64,000 nucleotides of DNA from Mycolicibacterium gadium (GCF_010728925.1 NZ_AP022608.1:2294001-2358000), one strand, 5' to 3'; shown: positions 1-9,171, counted from the first letter of the stretch. A program made the numbers and translations. Notes: generated by a model from the letters alone, not told the origin.

Positions 1-1109
1 AACTGCCCCTCCATCGCCGACACATTCACGACGTATTTGCGCCGGGCCGGCGAGGCGGCCATCGCGGGGCGCAGGCGACTCACCAGAATGAACGGCGCGG
101 TCTGATTGCACAGCTGAACCTCGAGCAATTCCATCGCGTCCACCTCGTGCACACGTTGGGTCCAGCTGTTGATCGATGCGGTGTCGGGCAGCAGACCACC
201 CGCGTCGATGGCGGTGCCCGCGGCGATCCGTTGCGGAGAGGCACTTCGCGCGGTCAGCGCCAATTCGGTCACGGCGTGCGGCTTTTGGTGCTCGGCAAGG
301 CTTCCCGCGAGTGCGGCCGGATGGGCGTCGCTGACGTGATCGAACGTGACGACGTCAACAAGCTGCGGCGGCGGAGTCCGTTCGCCCTCGACGAGGGCCG
401 AGTAGGAACCTGGTGAGCGTCGCACGGTCTGCGCCGCATTGTTGATCAGAATGTCCAGCGGACCGCGCTCGGCCACGGTGTCGGCGAGCGCGACCACCTG
501 AGCGGGATCGCGTAGATCGATGCCGACGATCCGCAACCGGTGCAGCCAGTCGGCACTGTCGGGCATCGACGCGAACCGTCGGACCGCGTCGTTCGGGAAC
601 CGGGTGGTGATCGTCGTGTGGGCCCCGTCGCGCAGCAGGCGCAGCGCGATGTACATGCCGATCTTGGCGCGGCCACCGGTGAGCAGGGCGCTCCGTCCCT
701 CGAGATCGGCGCGGGCATCGCGCTTGGCGCGATTGAACGCGGCACACTCCGGGCAGAGCTGGTGGTAGAAGGCGTCGACCACGGTGTAGCGGTTCTTGCA
801 CATGTAGCAGGCACGCGGCCGCTGCAACCTGCCCGCCGTGGCGCCCACAGCAGCGGACACCAACGGAAGACCCTGGGTCTCGTCGTCGATGCGGCCGGGT
901 GCGCCGGTCGCGGTAGCGGCGGTGACGGCGTGGTCGGCGGCGGCCACTGCCTCGCGCTTCGCGTCCCGGCGGGCCTTCTTCACCGCCTTGAACACCTTGG
1001 CAGTGGCCAGGCGTACCGCCACGGCATCCGGGTGCTCAGGCGGCAAGGACTCGACGTCGGCCAACACCTGGAGGCAGGTGTTGAGCTTGTCTGGGTCGAT
1101 CGCGTTCAC
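1..1109 (-). CDS. SDR-family oxidoreductase with N-terminal zinc-ribbon-like region (3' end outside window)
   Basis: Partial gene running off the left edge. Read from a GTG at 1109 it starts VNAIDPDKLNTC. Residues about 1-95 are a charged helical segment. Residues 101-122 hold a CxxC-x14-CxxC cluster (Cys101, Cys104, Cys119, Cys122) that looks like a zinc ribbon. A Rossmann fold of the short-chain dehydrogenase family follows (LLTGGRAKIG near 142, NNAAQT further on). The visible part ends just after VNVSAMEG, the strand that normally carries the catalytic Ser, so the YxxxK motif is not seen. The substrate is unknown. The start is uncertain: no clear ribosome binding site precedes the GTG, and an in-frame TTG lies 18 bases upstream. 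Confidence 0.75.
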   Translation of the reverse strand, partial: MNAIDPDKLNTCLQVLADVESLPPEHPDAVAVRLATAKVFKAVKKARRDAKREAVAAADHAVTAATATGAPGRIDDETQGLPLVSAAVGATAGRLQRPRACYMCKNRYTVVDAFYHQLCPECAAFNRAKRDARADLEGRSALLTGGRAKIGMYIALRLLRDGAHTTITTRFPNDAVRRFASMPDSADWLHRLRIVGIDLRDPAQVVALADTVAERGPLDILINNAAQTVRRSPGSYSALVEGERTPPPQLVDVVTFDHVSDAHPAALAGSLAEHQKPHAVTELALTARSASPQRIAAGTAIDAGGLLPDTASINSWTQRVHEVDAMELLEVQLCNQTAPFILVSRLRPAMAASPARRKYVVNVSAMEGQ

Positions 1110-1169
1110 CCAGGAAGAGTATGGCAACGTCCCCCGAATCCCCGAATTCAAAAGGGCCAGGTAACAGGC

Positions 1170-2045
1170 TCAAATGTTGGACTGATCGGCCGGGGACTCT
1201 GGCGCGGTGGCGGGTGCGCCGCGATCGTCGGCGTCAGGCTCGCACGTCACCCCCAGCGTGTAGGCCGTCATCGACAACGATCCGTACGCGAAGCCCTCAA
1301 CAAGAACGCCGGCCGGCGTGTCCTCCTGGGCGGCCAGACCCGCGAAGTACAGCGACGGGATGTAGTGGTCCGGAGTGGGGACCGCGGCACCGAAATCCCG
1401 GTGGCCTGACAACCCAGCGAAATCTTCGGGGGCTTGGGTCATGCTTTCCCGCGCAGCGTCGTCGAAACGCCGCGCCCAGTCGAATCCACCGTCGGCCATT
1501 TCCCAGCGAAGCTGCCCGAGATTGTGGACGATGTTGCCGCTCCCGAGGATGAGCACACCGTTTTCGCGCAGGCCCGCAAGTCGGGCACCGAGGTCAAAGT
1601 GATAGTCGAAGGGTTTGTCGGCGTTGATCGACAACTGAACCACTGGGATCGAGGCGTCCGGAAACGCATGGGCCAGAACGGACCAGGTGCCGTGGTCGAT
1701 GCCCCAGCTGTCGATGTCTGCGCCGACCCAGGTCGGCTTGACGAGTTCAGCGACTTCTTCCGCGAGGTCGGGCAAGCCCGGTGCGGGATAGTCGACCGCG
1801 AACAACTCGTCGGGGAAACCGAAGAAGTCGTGGATGGTGCGCGGCTTCGACATCGCAGTCACTGCCGTCGCATTGATGTACCAGTGCGCGCTTATCACGA
1901 GGATCGCGCGCGGCGTGGGCACGACGGCGCCGAACTCCCGCCACGCCTCGGTGTAGCGGTTTGTCTCGATCGCGTTCATGGGGCTGCCGTGTCCGATGAA
2001 CGCCGCCGGCATCAGGGTGCCTGTCACCTCATCAGTGTTGCGCAT
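1170..2045 (-). CDS. class III extradiol ring-cleavage dioxygenase (LigB/DODA family)
   Basis: The 291-residue protein has the signature of the YgiD/4,5-DOPA dioxygenase family: an N-terminal GHGSPMNAI with a metal-ligand His, SAHWYI near residue 52, and IDHGTWSVLAHAFPD around 135 with a further conserved His. Members bind a non-haem metal and open catechol-type rings. The natural substrate cannot be told from sequence, and DOPA is only the textbook substrate. The first ATG (2045) overlaps the end of the upstream kinase gene by 14 bases. An internal ATG at 2012 (MPAAFIGHG) fits the usual family N-terminus better, so the first 11 residues may not be translated. It shares a strand with the kinase and is probably co-transcribed with it. 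Confidence 0.85.
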   Translation of the reverse strand: MRNTDEVTGTLMPAAFIGHGSPMNAIETNRYTEAWREFGAVVPTPRAILVISAHWYINATAVTAMSKPRTIHDFFGFPDELFAVDYPAPGLPDLAEEVAELVKPTWVGADIDSWGIDHGTWSVLAHAFPDASIPVVQLSINADKPFDYHFDLGARLAGLRENGVLILGSGNIVHNLGQLRWEMADGGFDWARRFDDAARESMTQAPEDFAGLSGHRDFGAAVPTPDHYIPSLYFAGLAAQEDTPAGVLVEGFAYGSLSMTAYTLGVTCEPDADDRGAPATAPESPADQSNI

Positions 2046-3528
2046 CTCGGACGGGGTGGGATTCGGTCAGCCGATGCACCACGTCCTTGGTCGAGGGATA
2101 CAGCTCGCGCCAGGTGCCGTAGAGATCGTCATAGAAACTGACCGCGGCCGGATTCGGCACAATCTCGCGCTCGATTCTTGCCCAATCGGTGTCGCCCGGC
2201 ACCATGCCGATTCCGATCGCCGCGAGCAGTGCATCGCCGTAGCTGGCGCCGATCGCCTGCTCCGGTACCAGCTGGACGCGTCCGGTGATGTCGCTGAGCG
2301 TCTGCGCCCACAGCGGGCTGCGTAGACCGCCACCCACCGCGACGGTCCGCGTGCTGCTGCCGGCGTCGTCGAATCGTTCCAAGATCTGCCTGATGCCGAA
2401 TGAAATCCCTTCGTACGCAGCGTGAATCAGGTGTTCACGGCCATGACGAAGTGTCAAGCCGGCCACCACGCCGCGGGCCTGCGGATCGAACACCGGTGTG
2501 CGCTCTCCCGCGAAGTAGGGCAGCATCAGCAGACCTTCGCTGCCCGGTGGGACGGCGCCGGCCTCGGCCATCAACTCGTCGAGTGGGGCGTCGCCGGTGA
2601 CGGTTTGCAGCCATGCGATCAGGCTTCCGGCGGTAGAGGTACCTGCGGCCAGCGCGAGGGTGCCACGCTCGACACCGGCCGTGGTCCACAACGTGGGGTC
2701 GGGGTGGTACTCGTCGATGACCTGGACGAGGAACATCGTCGATCCGTACATGAGCATGAGATCTCCGGGATGCCGTACCCCGGCCGAGAACGCTTCGGCG
2801 TACGCGTCGACGGTGCCCGCGACCACCGGTGTGCCCGTCGGTAAGCCGGTGGCATCCGCCGCATCGGGACGCACCGTGCCTATCACCTCGCTGGGCCAGA
2901 CCAACCTCGGGAGGGGCAAGTGTCTGCAAATGCGCTCGGCCCACTGCAGGTTCCAGTCGAAATCGCGAGTCGCGTAGAGGGGATCACACTGGCTGGCAGT
3001 GTGATGATCTATCACGTACTCACCGGTGAGCTTCGCGCTGATATAGGAGTTGGACCCATACCAGCCGGCCGCTTTGGCGAACACCTCCGGCTCGTGCCGG
3101 AACACCCACTCCAGCTTGGGGCCCACGGCCTGGCTCGACAAGGTCGTGCCCGCTTGGTCGAGGATGGCGTCGGCACCCAATTCCTCGGTCAGAAGTTCGA
3201 TTTCGGCAGTGGCACGCGTATCGATGCCGTACAGGATGGCGGGCCGCAATGGGTTCAGATCGGAGTCGCACAGCACCAGGCACGGCCCGACACCGCTGAC
3301 GCACATCGCGCTGACCCTGGCTCCGCTCGGGACGCGAGCGGTGAGTGCGCGGCTGACTTCGCACACCTCGCGCCACCACAACCTTTCGGCATCCACCTCG
3401 GCCCATCCGGGCTGAGGAAGGTTCATGCCATGGGAGACGGTCTCGGTGGCGAGTACCGAGCCGTCGGCGTCGACGAGGACGCCCTTGGTGCTACCTGTGC
3501 CCATGTCAATGCCGAGCAGCAGATCCAC
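2032..3528 (-). CDS. FGGY-family carbohydrate kinase (xylulokinase-like)
   Basis: About 498 residues when started at the GTG at 3528, which has AGGG nine bases upstream and begins VDLLLGIDMGTGSTKG, the first phosphate loop of the ASKHA fold. A longer reading to 3627 would add 33 residues unlike any kinase. Further motifs are the FGGY-type ATP-binding region (AVGGGLRSPLWAQ, about residue 400) and an acidic GTVDAYAEAF near 240 matching the catalytic-base region. These enzymes phosphorylate sugars or polyols such as xylulose, ribulose or glycerol; the exact sugar cannot be assigned. It follows the DsbA-like gene after 53 bases and overlaps the dioxygenase gene, which suggests one operon. Confidence 0.88.
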   Translation of the reverse strand: MDLLLGIDMGTGSTKGVLVDADGSVLATETVSHGMNLPQPGWAEVDAERLWWREVCEVSRALTARVPSGARVSAMCVSGVGPCLVLCDSDLNPLRPAILYGIDTRATAEIELLTEELGADAILDQAGTTLSSQAVGPKLEWVFRHEPEVFAKAAGWYGSNSYISAKLTGEYVIDHHTASQCDPLYATRDFDWNLQWAERICRHLPLPRLVWPSEVIGTVRPDAADATGLPTGTPVVAGTVDAYAEAFSAGVRHPGDLMLMYGSTMFLVQVIDEYHPDPTLWTTAGVERGTLALAAGTSTAGSLIAWLQTVTGDAPLDELMAEAGAVPPGSEGLLMLPYFAGERTPVFDPQARGVVAGLTLRHGREHLIHAAYEGISFGIRQILERFDDAGSSTRTVAVGGGLRSPLWAQTLSDITGRVQLVPEQAIGASYGDALLAAIGIGMVPGDTDWARIEREIVPNPAAVSFYDDLYGTWRELYPSTKDVVHRLTESHPVRDAQH

Positions 3529-3581
3529 GTCGCCAACCCTACGTCTCGCGAGATCACCGAATGCGGGCGATCGCTGAGACG

Positions 3582-4277
3582 TCACCTGTCGAAGTTGATG
3601 ACCTCTCCCCGATTGATCGACACCCAATCGCGAGCCTCGAGATACGGGCGGAATGTCTCGGTGATCAGCTTTCCGTCTTCAGGGGTCTTCGGCCGCTGGA
3701 GCTCATAGAGGTGTGGGAACTCCGTCCAGGCGACGACGGCATCCCAGAGCCTCAGCGCCGCCTCCCCGGTGGGCGGGTCGACGAGAACGGGCCCGAAGAG
3801 GCATTGTCCGTCGGGAAAGAACAGCGTCGGCACCCCGTATCCGCCGGCACCAACCACCCGCTGATGCTCGGCCAGCACCTCGTCGCCGGTCGTCGGGTCC
3901 GCGATCGCCTGGTCGACCAATTCCGGATCAAGACCGATCTCTGCGAGCAGGTGACGTGCGACGGCCTTCTCGTGCGGCTTGTGCCCGTCGACGTGCAGCG
4001 CACGGCCCGCCCGGGCGTACCACGCGTCGAGGTCCGCCATCGACCGTCGCCGCAACTGCGCGCCGATGCGCATCATCGACCAGCCGTAGGACCACTCGCG
4101 TTCCCACGGGTGTTTCTTGCCGTCCTGGCGATTGATCTCCTCGAGGCTGAAGAAGCGCCAGTTCACCTCGAGGCCGGTGCGATCTCGTACCTCGCGGATC
4201 CACAGCGAGGTCTGGTAGGCGTAGGGGCACATCACGTCGAAATGAAAGTCGACGAAGGCCGGACGACTCGTCACCAC
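3582..4277 (-). CDS. DsbA-fold oxidoreductase, mycothiol-dependent nitroreductase-like
   Basis: The 231-residue thioredoxin-fold protein is related to actinobacterial DsbA-like enzymes of the Rv2466c type and to 2-hydroxychromene-2-carboxylate isomerases. The N-terminal strand [17 protein letters not shown] carries the active-site Cys at residue 17 in a CPYA motif. The resolving Cys of a CxxC site is therefore absent, which argues against a disulfide oxidase and for a thiol-cofactor (mycothiol) enzyme. A cis-Pro loop ([10 protein letters not shown]) lies near residue 148, as expected for the fold. The helical insertion between them is the usual size. The substrate is unknown. It is the first gene of a minus-strand run with the kinase and dioxygenase. 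Confidence 0.8.
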   Translation of the reverse strand: MVTSRPAFVDFHFDVMCPYAYQTSLWIREVRDRTGLEVNWRFFSLEEINRQDGKKHPWEREWSYGWSMMRIGAQLRRRSMADLDAWYARAGRALHVDGHKPHEKAVARHLLAEIGLDPELVDQAIADPTTGDEVLAEHQRVVGAGGYGVPTLFFPDGQCLFGPVLVDPPTGEAALRLWDAVVAWTEFPHLYELQRPKTPEDGKLITETFRPYLEARDWVSINRGEVINFDR

Positions 4278-4351
4278 TGCACACTAGGTTGCGGGAGCGA
4301 GCATCTCAACGGTGGAATCTCCAGACAGGCGATCGTCACGAAAGGAATCCG

Positions 4352-5239
4352 ATGGATCCGGTCATCATCGAATGTGCGATCAACGGTGTCACGTCAAAGG
4401 CCACCAACCCACACGTTCCCTTCGAGCCTTTTGAGATCGTCGCTGACGCCCTGGCCTGCATGGATGCCGGCGCGGCGATCATCCACAACCACATCGACCT
4501 GTCCGGCGTGAGCGTGGAACGCGCCGTCGAGCGCTATCTCGAGGCGTGGGGGCCGGTGCTCGACGCGCGGCCGGACGCGTTGCTCTATCCGACGATTCAC
4601 TTCGACACCGACGGCTCGTGTTCCTACGAGCATCTGATACCGCTGGCCGCCGCGGGGATGCGGGTCGGGATCACCGACCCAGGCTCGGTGAACCTGGGCG
4701 TCCGTGACGCCGACGGCCTACCGTCGGGCGGCTTCGTGTACCGCAACTCCTTCGACGTGATCGGTCGCGCGTTCGACATCTGCCGTGACGGGCAGCTGGG
4801 CCCGAGTCTCGCGATCTACGAACCGGGCTTCCTCCGCGCCACCATGGCGTGGTGGCGCGCCGGCCAGTTGCCCGCCGGTGCGATGATCAAGCTGTACTTC
4901 TCGACCGAAAGAGGTTACCTCGGAGCACCTTTCGGGTTGCCTCCGACCGAACGTGCGCTCGACGCGTACCTCGAGGTGCTCGACGGGTGCAGTGTTCCGT
5001 GGGCGGTCTCCGTCGTCGGCGGGGACCTGTGCGCGGATCGGATCGCGGGTTTGGCGCTGGAACGCGGCGGCAATCTCCACGTGGGACTGGAGTTCTATGG
5101 CGGCGATCGCACGCCGACCAATGTCGACCTGGTGACCGAAGCCGTGGCGCTGTGCCGGCGGTACGGCCGAGCAATCGCGACGCCCGACGAGGCCGCGCAG
5201 ATCCTCGGATTGCCACGCGGGCCCGGTGGGTGGCGATAA
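4352..5239 (+). CDS. beta-keto acid cleavage enzyme (BKACE, DUF849)
   Basis: The 295-residue TIM-barrel protein belongs to the family of 3-keto-5-aminohexanoate cleavage enzyme (Kce), which condenses a beta-keto acid with acetyl-CoA to give acetoacetate and a new CoA ester using a bound divalent metal. Metal-site signatures are visible: IIHNHID near residue 48 (His pair) and LEFYGGD near 250. The ATG at 4352 is preceded by GAAAGGA and gives the usual family N-terminus MDPVIIECAING; an upstream ATG at 4289 would add 21 unrelated residues. It diverges from the DsbA-like gene and lies about 60 bases ahead of the P450 fusion in the same direction, so the two may be co-expressed. The keto-acid substrate is not predictable from sequence. 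Confidence 0.88.
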   Translation: MDPVIIECAINGVTSKATNPHVPFEPFEIVADALACMDAGAAIIHNHIDLSGVSVERAVERYLEAWGPVLDARPDALLYPTIHFDTDGSCSYEHLIPLAAAGMRVGITDPGSVNLGVRDADGLPSGGFVYRNSFDVIGRAFDICRDGQLGPSLAIYEPGFLRATMAWWRAGQLPAGAMIKLYFSTERGYLGAPFGLPPTERALDAYLEVLDGCSVPWAVSVVGGDLCADRIAGLALERGGNLHVGLEFYGGDRTPTNVDLVTEAVALCRRYGRAIATPDEAAQILGLPRGPGGWR

Positions 5240-5298
5240 CGCCATCGGAATTGTCGGAAACGTCAGATAGGTGGCGCAGTGTTCCTATGCTGCCCGGC

Positions 5299-8200
5299 AT
5301 GGCCGAGTTCACGCCGTCACTGCCGCCGCAGCTCGACGACGTCCCTTCCGCGGTGGGCGGTCTCCCCACCTGGGCGGACGTCGCCGGCCGCCCCTACGCG
5401 CTGCCGATCGACATTCTCGGCGAGCGACACGGGCCGTTGTTCTACTCCGACCACAACGGCTTCCGCAAGCTCTATGCGTGCTCAGCCGAGCTGGTCGACG
5501 AACTGTGCGACGAGAACAGATTCGCCAAGAACCTGTCCCAGTCGCTGGCCCGGGTTCGTCCGCTCGCAGGCGACGGATTGTTCACCGCGTACCACGGGGA
5601 ACCGAATTGGCAGAAGGCGCACGACGTCCTGCTGCCCGGTTTCAGCTACACCGGCCTGCGCAACTACCACGCGGCGACGCTCGACATCAGCTCGCAGCTC
5701 ATCGCCCGCTGGGATGCGCGCGTGGGTAATGGACTGGTGGACGCCTCGACCGATCTGCAGAAGCTGGCGATGGACACGGTTGCCCTGGCCGGGTTCGGAG
5801 CGCGATTCGACTCGTTCGACCACGATGGTCTCTCACCCGTGCCGGCCAGCTTCACCGCCGCGCTCGGTGAACTCGGTCAGGAAGGCAGGACCCAGCGATT
5901 CGACACCGAATTCGCCTATCTGAACGCGTATTTCGATGATCTGATCGCGGCGCACACGACCGGCGAACCCGCCGATGTCGACGACCTGCTCTACGTCATG
6001 GTCGGTCACGATTCCGACGGCAATCCCGTGCTCGATCGGCAGAACGTCCGAAACCAGATCATGACGTTCTTGATCGCCGGGCAGCTGACGACCTCGGAGC
6101 TCATGCCCAATGTGCTCTACAACCTCATGCATCATCCGGCTGTGCTTCAGCGGGTCGAAGCCGAAGTCGACGGCGTCTTCGGCACTGACAGCGACTATGT
6201 GCCGAGCTATGACGACATCGGCAAGCTGAGCTACCTGCGCCAGGTGATCGACGAGACCCTGCGGCTATCCCCGCCGGTTCTCGGATTCGATCGAATGGCC
6301 CTGGCGGACACCGTCATCGGTGACAAGTACCCGATCAAGGCCGGTGAGGCAGTCACGGTGCTCACCGGGGCACTTCATCGCCAGCCGGGCTGGGGGGACA
6401 ACGTCGAGTTCTTCGATCCGGACCGGTTCGGCACCGTTCGCTCCGCCGTGCGTCCCGCGGCGTTGTTCAAACCCTTCGGCACCGGGGCGCGCTCCTGCAT
6501 CGGGCGCCAGTTCGCCCTGCACGAAGCCACGATGGCGTTGGCCCGGGTGGTGCATCGATATCGGTTGATCGATTCGCAACATTATGTGCTGCAATGGGAT
6601 AGCGCGCTGAGCCGACGGCCGGTCGGCTTCGTGCTCGATGTCGTGCCACGCACTCTCGATGATCGCCGGTCCGTCGTCGTCGCCGAGGAGTCCGCGCAAC
6701 CACGCACCGACCACGCGGCGACGATGAAACCGGGGACCACGCTGAGCGTGCTGTTCGGCTCGAATCTGGGGACATGCCGCGCATTGGCGACGCAGCTCGG
6801 CGAAGAGGCGACCGATATGGGGTGCACCGTCACCGTCGGGCCGCTGGACGACGCGGTGGGTCGTCTGCCGGACGCCGACTCGATCCTGATCGTCACCTCG
6901 TCCTACAACGGGCAGCCCACCGACGACGCGCGAGCGTTTCTGGCCTGGCTGTCGAGCGACCAGGCCGCGCTGCGCGGAACCCCGAACATCGCCGTGCTCG
7001 GTGTCGGCGATCGAAACTGGGCTGACACCTACCAAGCGGTGCCCATTCGCATCTACGAACGGCTGACGGGACTGGGCGCCGCTCCGCTGGTTCCCAGGGC
7101 CGCCGCCGACACCTCGGGAGATCTCACCGGGGCGCTCGAAGAGTTCTCGGCAGCGTTGTGGACAGCCATGGCTCAGCGCTTCGGCGATCCCGACGCCGCC
7201 CCGGTCACCGCCGCCGACGAGCCGCTCTACGACCTCCGTCCGATCGTCGGACCGGTCACCACCGCCATCGATGCGCGATTCATGGTGGTTCCGATGACGG
7301 TCGTGGAAAACGACGCACTGGTCAGCGCCGACAACGCGTTGGGCCAGGCCAAACGTCATGTTCGAGTTGCCCTTCCCGATGACGTCACCTACCACACCGG
7401 TGATCATCTGACCGTGCTCGCCGACAACCCGCCCGAGCTCGTCGACGCAGTGCTGGAAGGGCTCGGCATCGATGGGGATCAGCGGTTGGCGATCAACCCT
7501 CGGCGTAGCAGCCGTCGACTCATCGCGCTGGATCGCGAGGTCAGCGTGCGTGAGTTGCTCACGCACTTCGTGGAATTGAGAAAGCCTGCCACCCCCAGCC
7601 AACTGCGTCGGCTCGCGGCGTCGAACGCGTGCAAGCCGGAGCAGCAACAGCTGGAAGCGCTCGCCGAAGCGAGCGGACCGTGTGAGCTCAGCCCGCTCGA
7701 GTGTCTGCTGGAGTTTCAGGCGTGCGATGTCACCGGTGCCGAACTGCTCGAATTGCTCGAGCCGATGACGCCGCGTCATTATTCAATCGCGTCGTCCTCG
7801 AGGCGCTCTCCCGGCGTGGTGCACCTCATCGTCAGCGTGCTCGACTCGCCCGCCCGGTCTGGTCGCGGCCTCTACAAGGGCGTCGCGTCCAACCATCTGG
7901 CGGCGATCAGTCCCGGGGTGGCGATTCGCGCGCGAGTGGACCAGGCGCGGGAGGCTTTCCGGGCCGGCGCCGACCCCGAGAAGAATGTGATCCTGGTCAG
8001 CGCGGGTACCGGCGTGGCCCCATTCTGCGGATTCCTGGGCGACCGGTTGGCGGCACAAGAGGCCGACGAACCGTACTCGTCCGCGCTGTGTTTCTTCGGG
8101 GTACGCGACCCCGACGTGGACTACATCTTCCGCGACCAGTTCGAGATGGGCGAAAAGCTCGGAATCGTGCGGATGCGACCGGCGTTCTCTCGCGCACCAC

Positions 8201-8451
8201 AGGATGGCGTTCGCTACGTGCAAGACCGGATAGCCGCCGACGCCGACGAGGTGTGGGACCTGCTCGGCGATTCCGCGAAAGATGCACACGTCTATGTGTG
8301 CGGCGACGGTGCGAAAATGGCGCCTGCGGTGCGCCGGGCGTTCCTCGACATCTACCGCGCGCGAACCGGATCCGACGAAAGTCAGGCCCGCGACTGGCTC
8401 ATCGACCTCGTCGAGTCCGACCGCTACGTCGAGGATGTGTGGGCGGGCTAG
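5299..8451 (+). CDS. self-sufficient cytochrome P450-reductase fusion (CYP102/P450BM3 type)
   Basis: The 1050-residue protein is close to the 1049 of P450BM3. The P450 domain (about 1-455) has ExxR (Glu319-Arg322) and the haem loop FGTGARSCIGRQFA with ligand Cys400. An FMN flavodoxin domain begins at 482 (LFGSNLGTCRALA). The FAD/NADPH domain contains HYSIASSS, SAGTGVAPFCGF, FFGVRDPD and ends YVEDVWAG. It should hydroxylate using NADPH with no partner protein. Odd points: the I-helix reads AGQLTTS (260-266) where BM3 has AGHETTS, so the acid of the acid-alcohol pair is Leu. By my alignment, BM3 Arg47, which binds fatty-acid carboxylates, is Phe55, while the Tyr51 equivalent is kept. This hints at a non-fatty-acid substrate or altered oxygen activation. 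ATG at 5287 is an alternative start. Confidence 0.95.
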   Translation: MAEFTPSLPPQLDDVPSAVGGLPTWADVAGRPYALPIDILGERHGPLFYSDHNGFRKLYACSAELVDELCDENRFAKNLSQSLARVRPLAGDGLFTAYHGEPNWQKAHDVLLPGFSYTGLRNYHAATLDISSQLIARWDARVGNGLVDASTDLQKLAMDTVALAGFGARFDSFDHDGLSPVPASFTAALGELGQEGRTQRFDTEFAYLNAYFDDLIAAHTTGEPADVDDLLYVMVGHDSDGNPVLDRQNVRNQIMTFLIAGQLTTSELMPNVLYNLMHHPAVLQRVEAEVDGVFGTDSDYVPSYDDIGKLSYLRQVIDETLRLSPPVLGFDRMALADTVIGDKYPIKAGEAVTVLTGALHRQPGWGDNVEFFDPDRFGTVRSAVRPAALFKPFGTGARSCIGRQFALHEATMALARVVHRYRLIDSQHYVLQWDSALSRRPVGFVLDVVPRTLDDRRSVVVAEESAQPRTDHAATMKPGTTLSVLFGSNLGTCRALATQLGEEATDMGCTVTVGPLDDAVGRLPDADSILIVTSSYNGQPTDDARAFLAWLSSDQAALRGTPNIAVLGVGDRNWADTYQAVPIRIYERLTGLGAAPLVPRAAADTSGDLTGALEEFSAALWTAMAQRFGDPDAAPVTAADEPLYDLRPIVGPVTTAIDARFMVVPMTVVENDALVSADNALGQAKRHVRVALPDDVTYHTGDHLTVLADNPPELVDAVLEGLGIDGDQRLAINPRRSSRRLIALDREVSVRELLTHFVELRKPATPSQLRRLAASNACKPEQQQLEALAEASGPCELSPLECLLEFQACDVTGAELLELLEPMTPRHYSIASSSRRSPGVVHLIVSVLDSPARSGRGLYKGVASNHLAAISPGVAIRARVDQAREAFRAGADPEKNVILVSAGTGVAPFCGFLGDRLAAQEADEPYSSALCFFGVRDPDVDYIFRDQFEMGEKLGIVRMRPAFSRAPQDGVRYVQDRIAADADEVWDLLGDSAKDAHVYVCGDGAKMAPAVRRAFLDIYRARTGSDESQARDWLIDLVESDRYVEDVWAG

Positions 8452-9092
8452 GTCGAGACCAACGACGGATTTCCCACGCCGACGGTGATTCGCGGAGACG
8501 CGGAAGGATCCAGCCAGTTCAGCACGGTACGCATCTCATCGCGACCGATCGCAATACATCCCCACGTGGGACTGCCGTCGGTCACATGGAGAAAAATCCC
8601 GGAAACGCGACCGGGTATGCGCTGTGGATTCACCGCGATGTTGACGGCGTAGTCGTAGACGGGGCCCGAGTCGTACAGGTTCTCCGCAATCGACGAGGGA
8701 CGGTCGGGCCCGCGCACGTGGGTGTTGTACGTCGGCGACTGAGCGTCCTCGTCCCACCAATCCTGGCTGGTGGCTTGGAAGTACGGCATTCTCGTGCCGG
8801 GGTTCGGCTGGCGGCCAAACGCCTGATCGAACGCGAAGGTCCCGACGGGAGTGCGATGTACTCCGTCAGCGGGGGCACCGACGCCGAGAGCTCCCACCTT
8901 CGCGGGTACAGGCCCCAGGACCACCTTCCATCGCTGCCCGACCCGCTGATAGGCGGTCAAGGTCCCTGTCGTCGCGTCCGCCGCCGGTACACCAACGACG
9001 ATCCACTGTGCAGTGGCGTCTGCGGTTGCGGGTGCCGCCAGCAGCAGGGTCAGGAATAACACCCCGATGAGCGCCAGCGCGCGCAGCTTCAC
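8448..9092 (-). CDS. secreted L,D-transpeptidase (YkuD-family) protein
   Basis: The 214-residue protein has a Sec signal peptide (MKLRALALIGVLFLTLLLAA, cleavage near ATA-DA about residue 24). A catalytic domain follows with the YkuD signature HVTDGSPTWGCIAI: His about 170 and nucleophile Cys about 179. Such enzymes make 3-3 peptidoglycan cross-links or attach proteins to the wall. Members without the added Ig-like domains, as here, are often annotated only as L,D-transpeptidase-family proteins, so cross-linking activity is inferred. It reads tail-to-tail with the P450 gene, overlapping by 4 bases, and lies 79 bases beyond the antiporter gene on the same strand. It is probably not part of the polyketide operon, though read-through is possible. 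Confidence 0.85.
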   Translation of the reverse strand: MKLRALALIGVLFLTLLLAAPATADATAQWIVVGVPAADATTGTLTAYQRVGQRWKVVLGPVPAKVGALGVGAPADGVHRTPVGTFAFDQAFGRQPNPGTRMPYFQATSQDWWDEDAQSPTYNTHVRGPDRPSSIAENLYDSGPVYDYAVNIAVNPQRIPGRVSGIFLHVTDGSPTWGCIAIGRDEMRTVLNWLDPSASPRITVGVGNPSLVST

Positions 9093-9171
9093 ACGATCGC
9101 ATCTTTGCCGTCGTACATGTCATCCGCGGCAAGGTCGGATAACGATTCGACGGCAGCCGCCGGTCCTTCGC

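Noticed and set aside
6265..7779. 504-residue minus-strand frame inside the P450 fusion
   Set aside because: Antisense shadow with typical Arg/Gly/His bias; the plus frame is unbroken CYP102.
7701..9059. 452-residue plus-strand frame over the P450 C-terminus and the L,D-transpeptidase gene
   Set aside because: Out of frame with the P450 and antisense to the transpeptidase; Arg-rich.
8448..9092. L,D-transpeptidase as sixth gene of the PKS operon
   Set aside because: A 79-base gap and unrelated function; the tight coupling ends at the antiporter.
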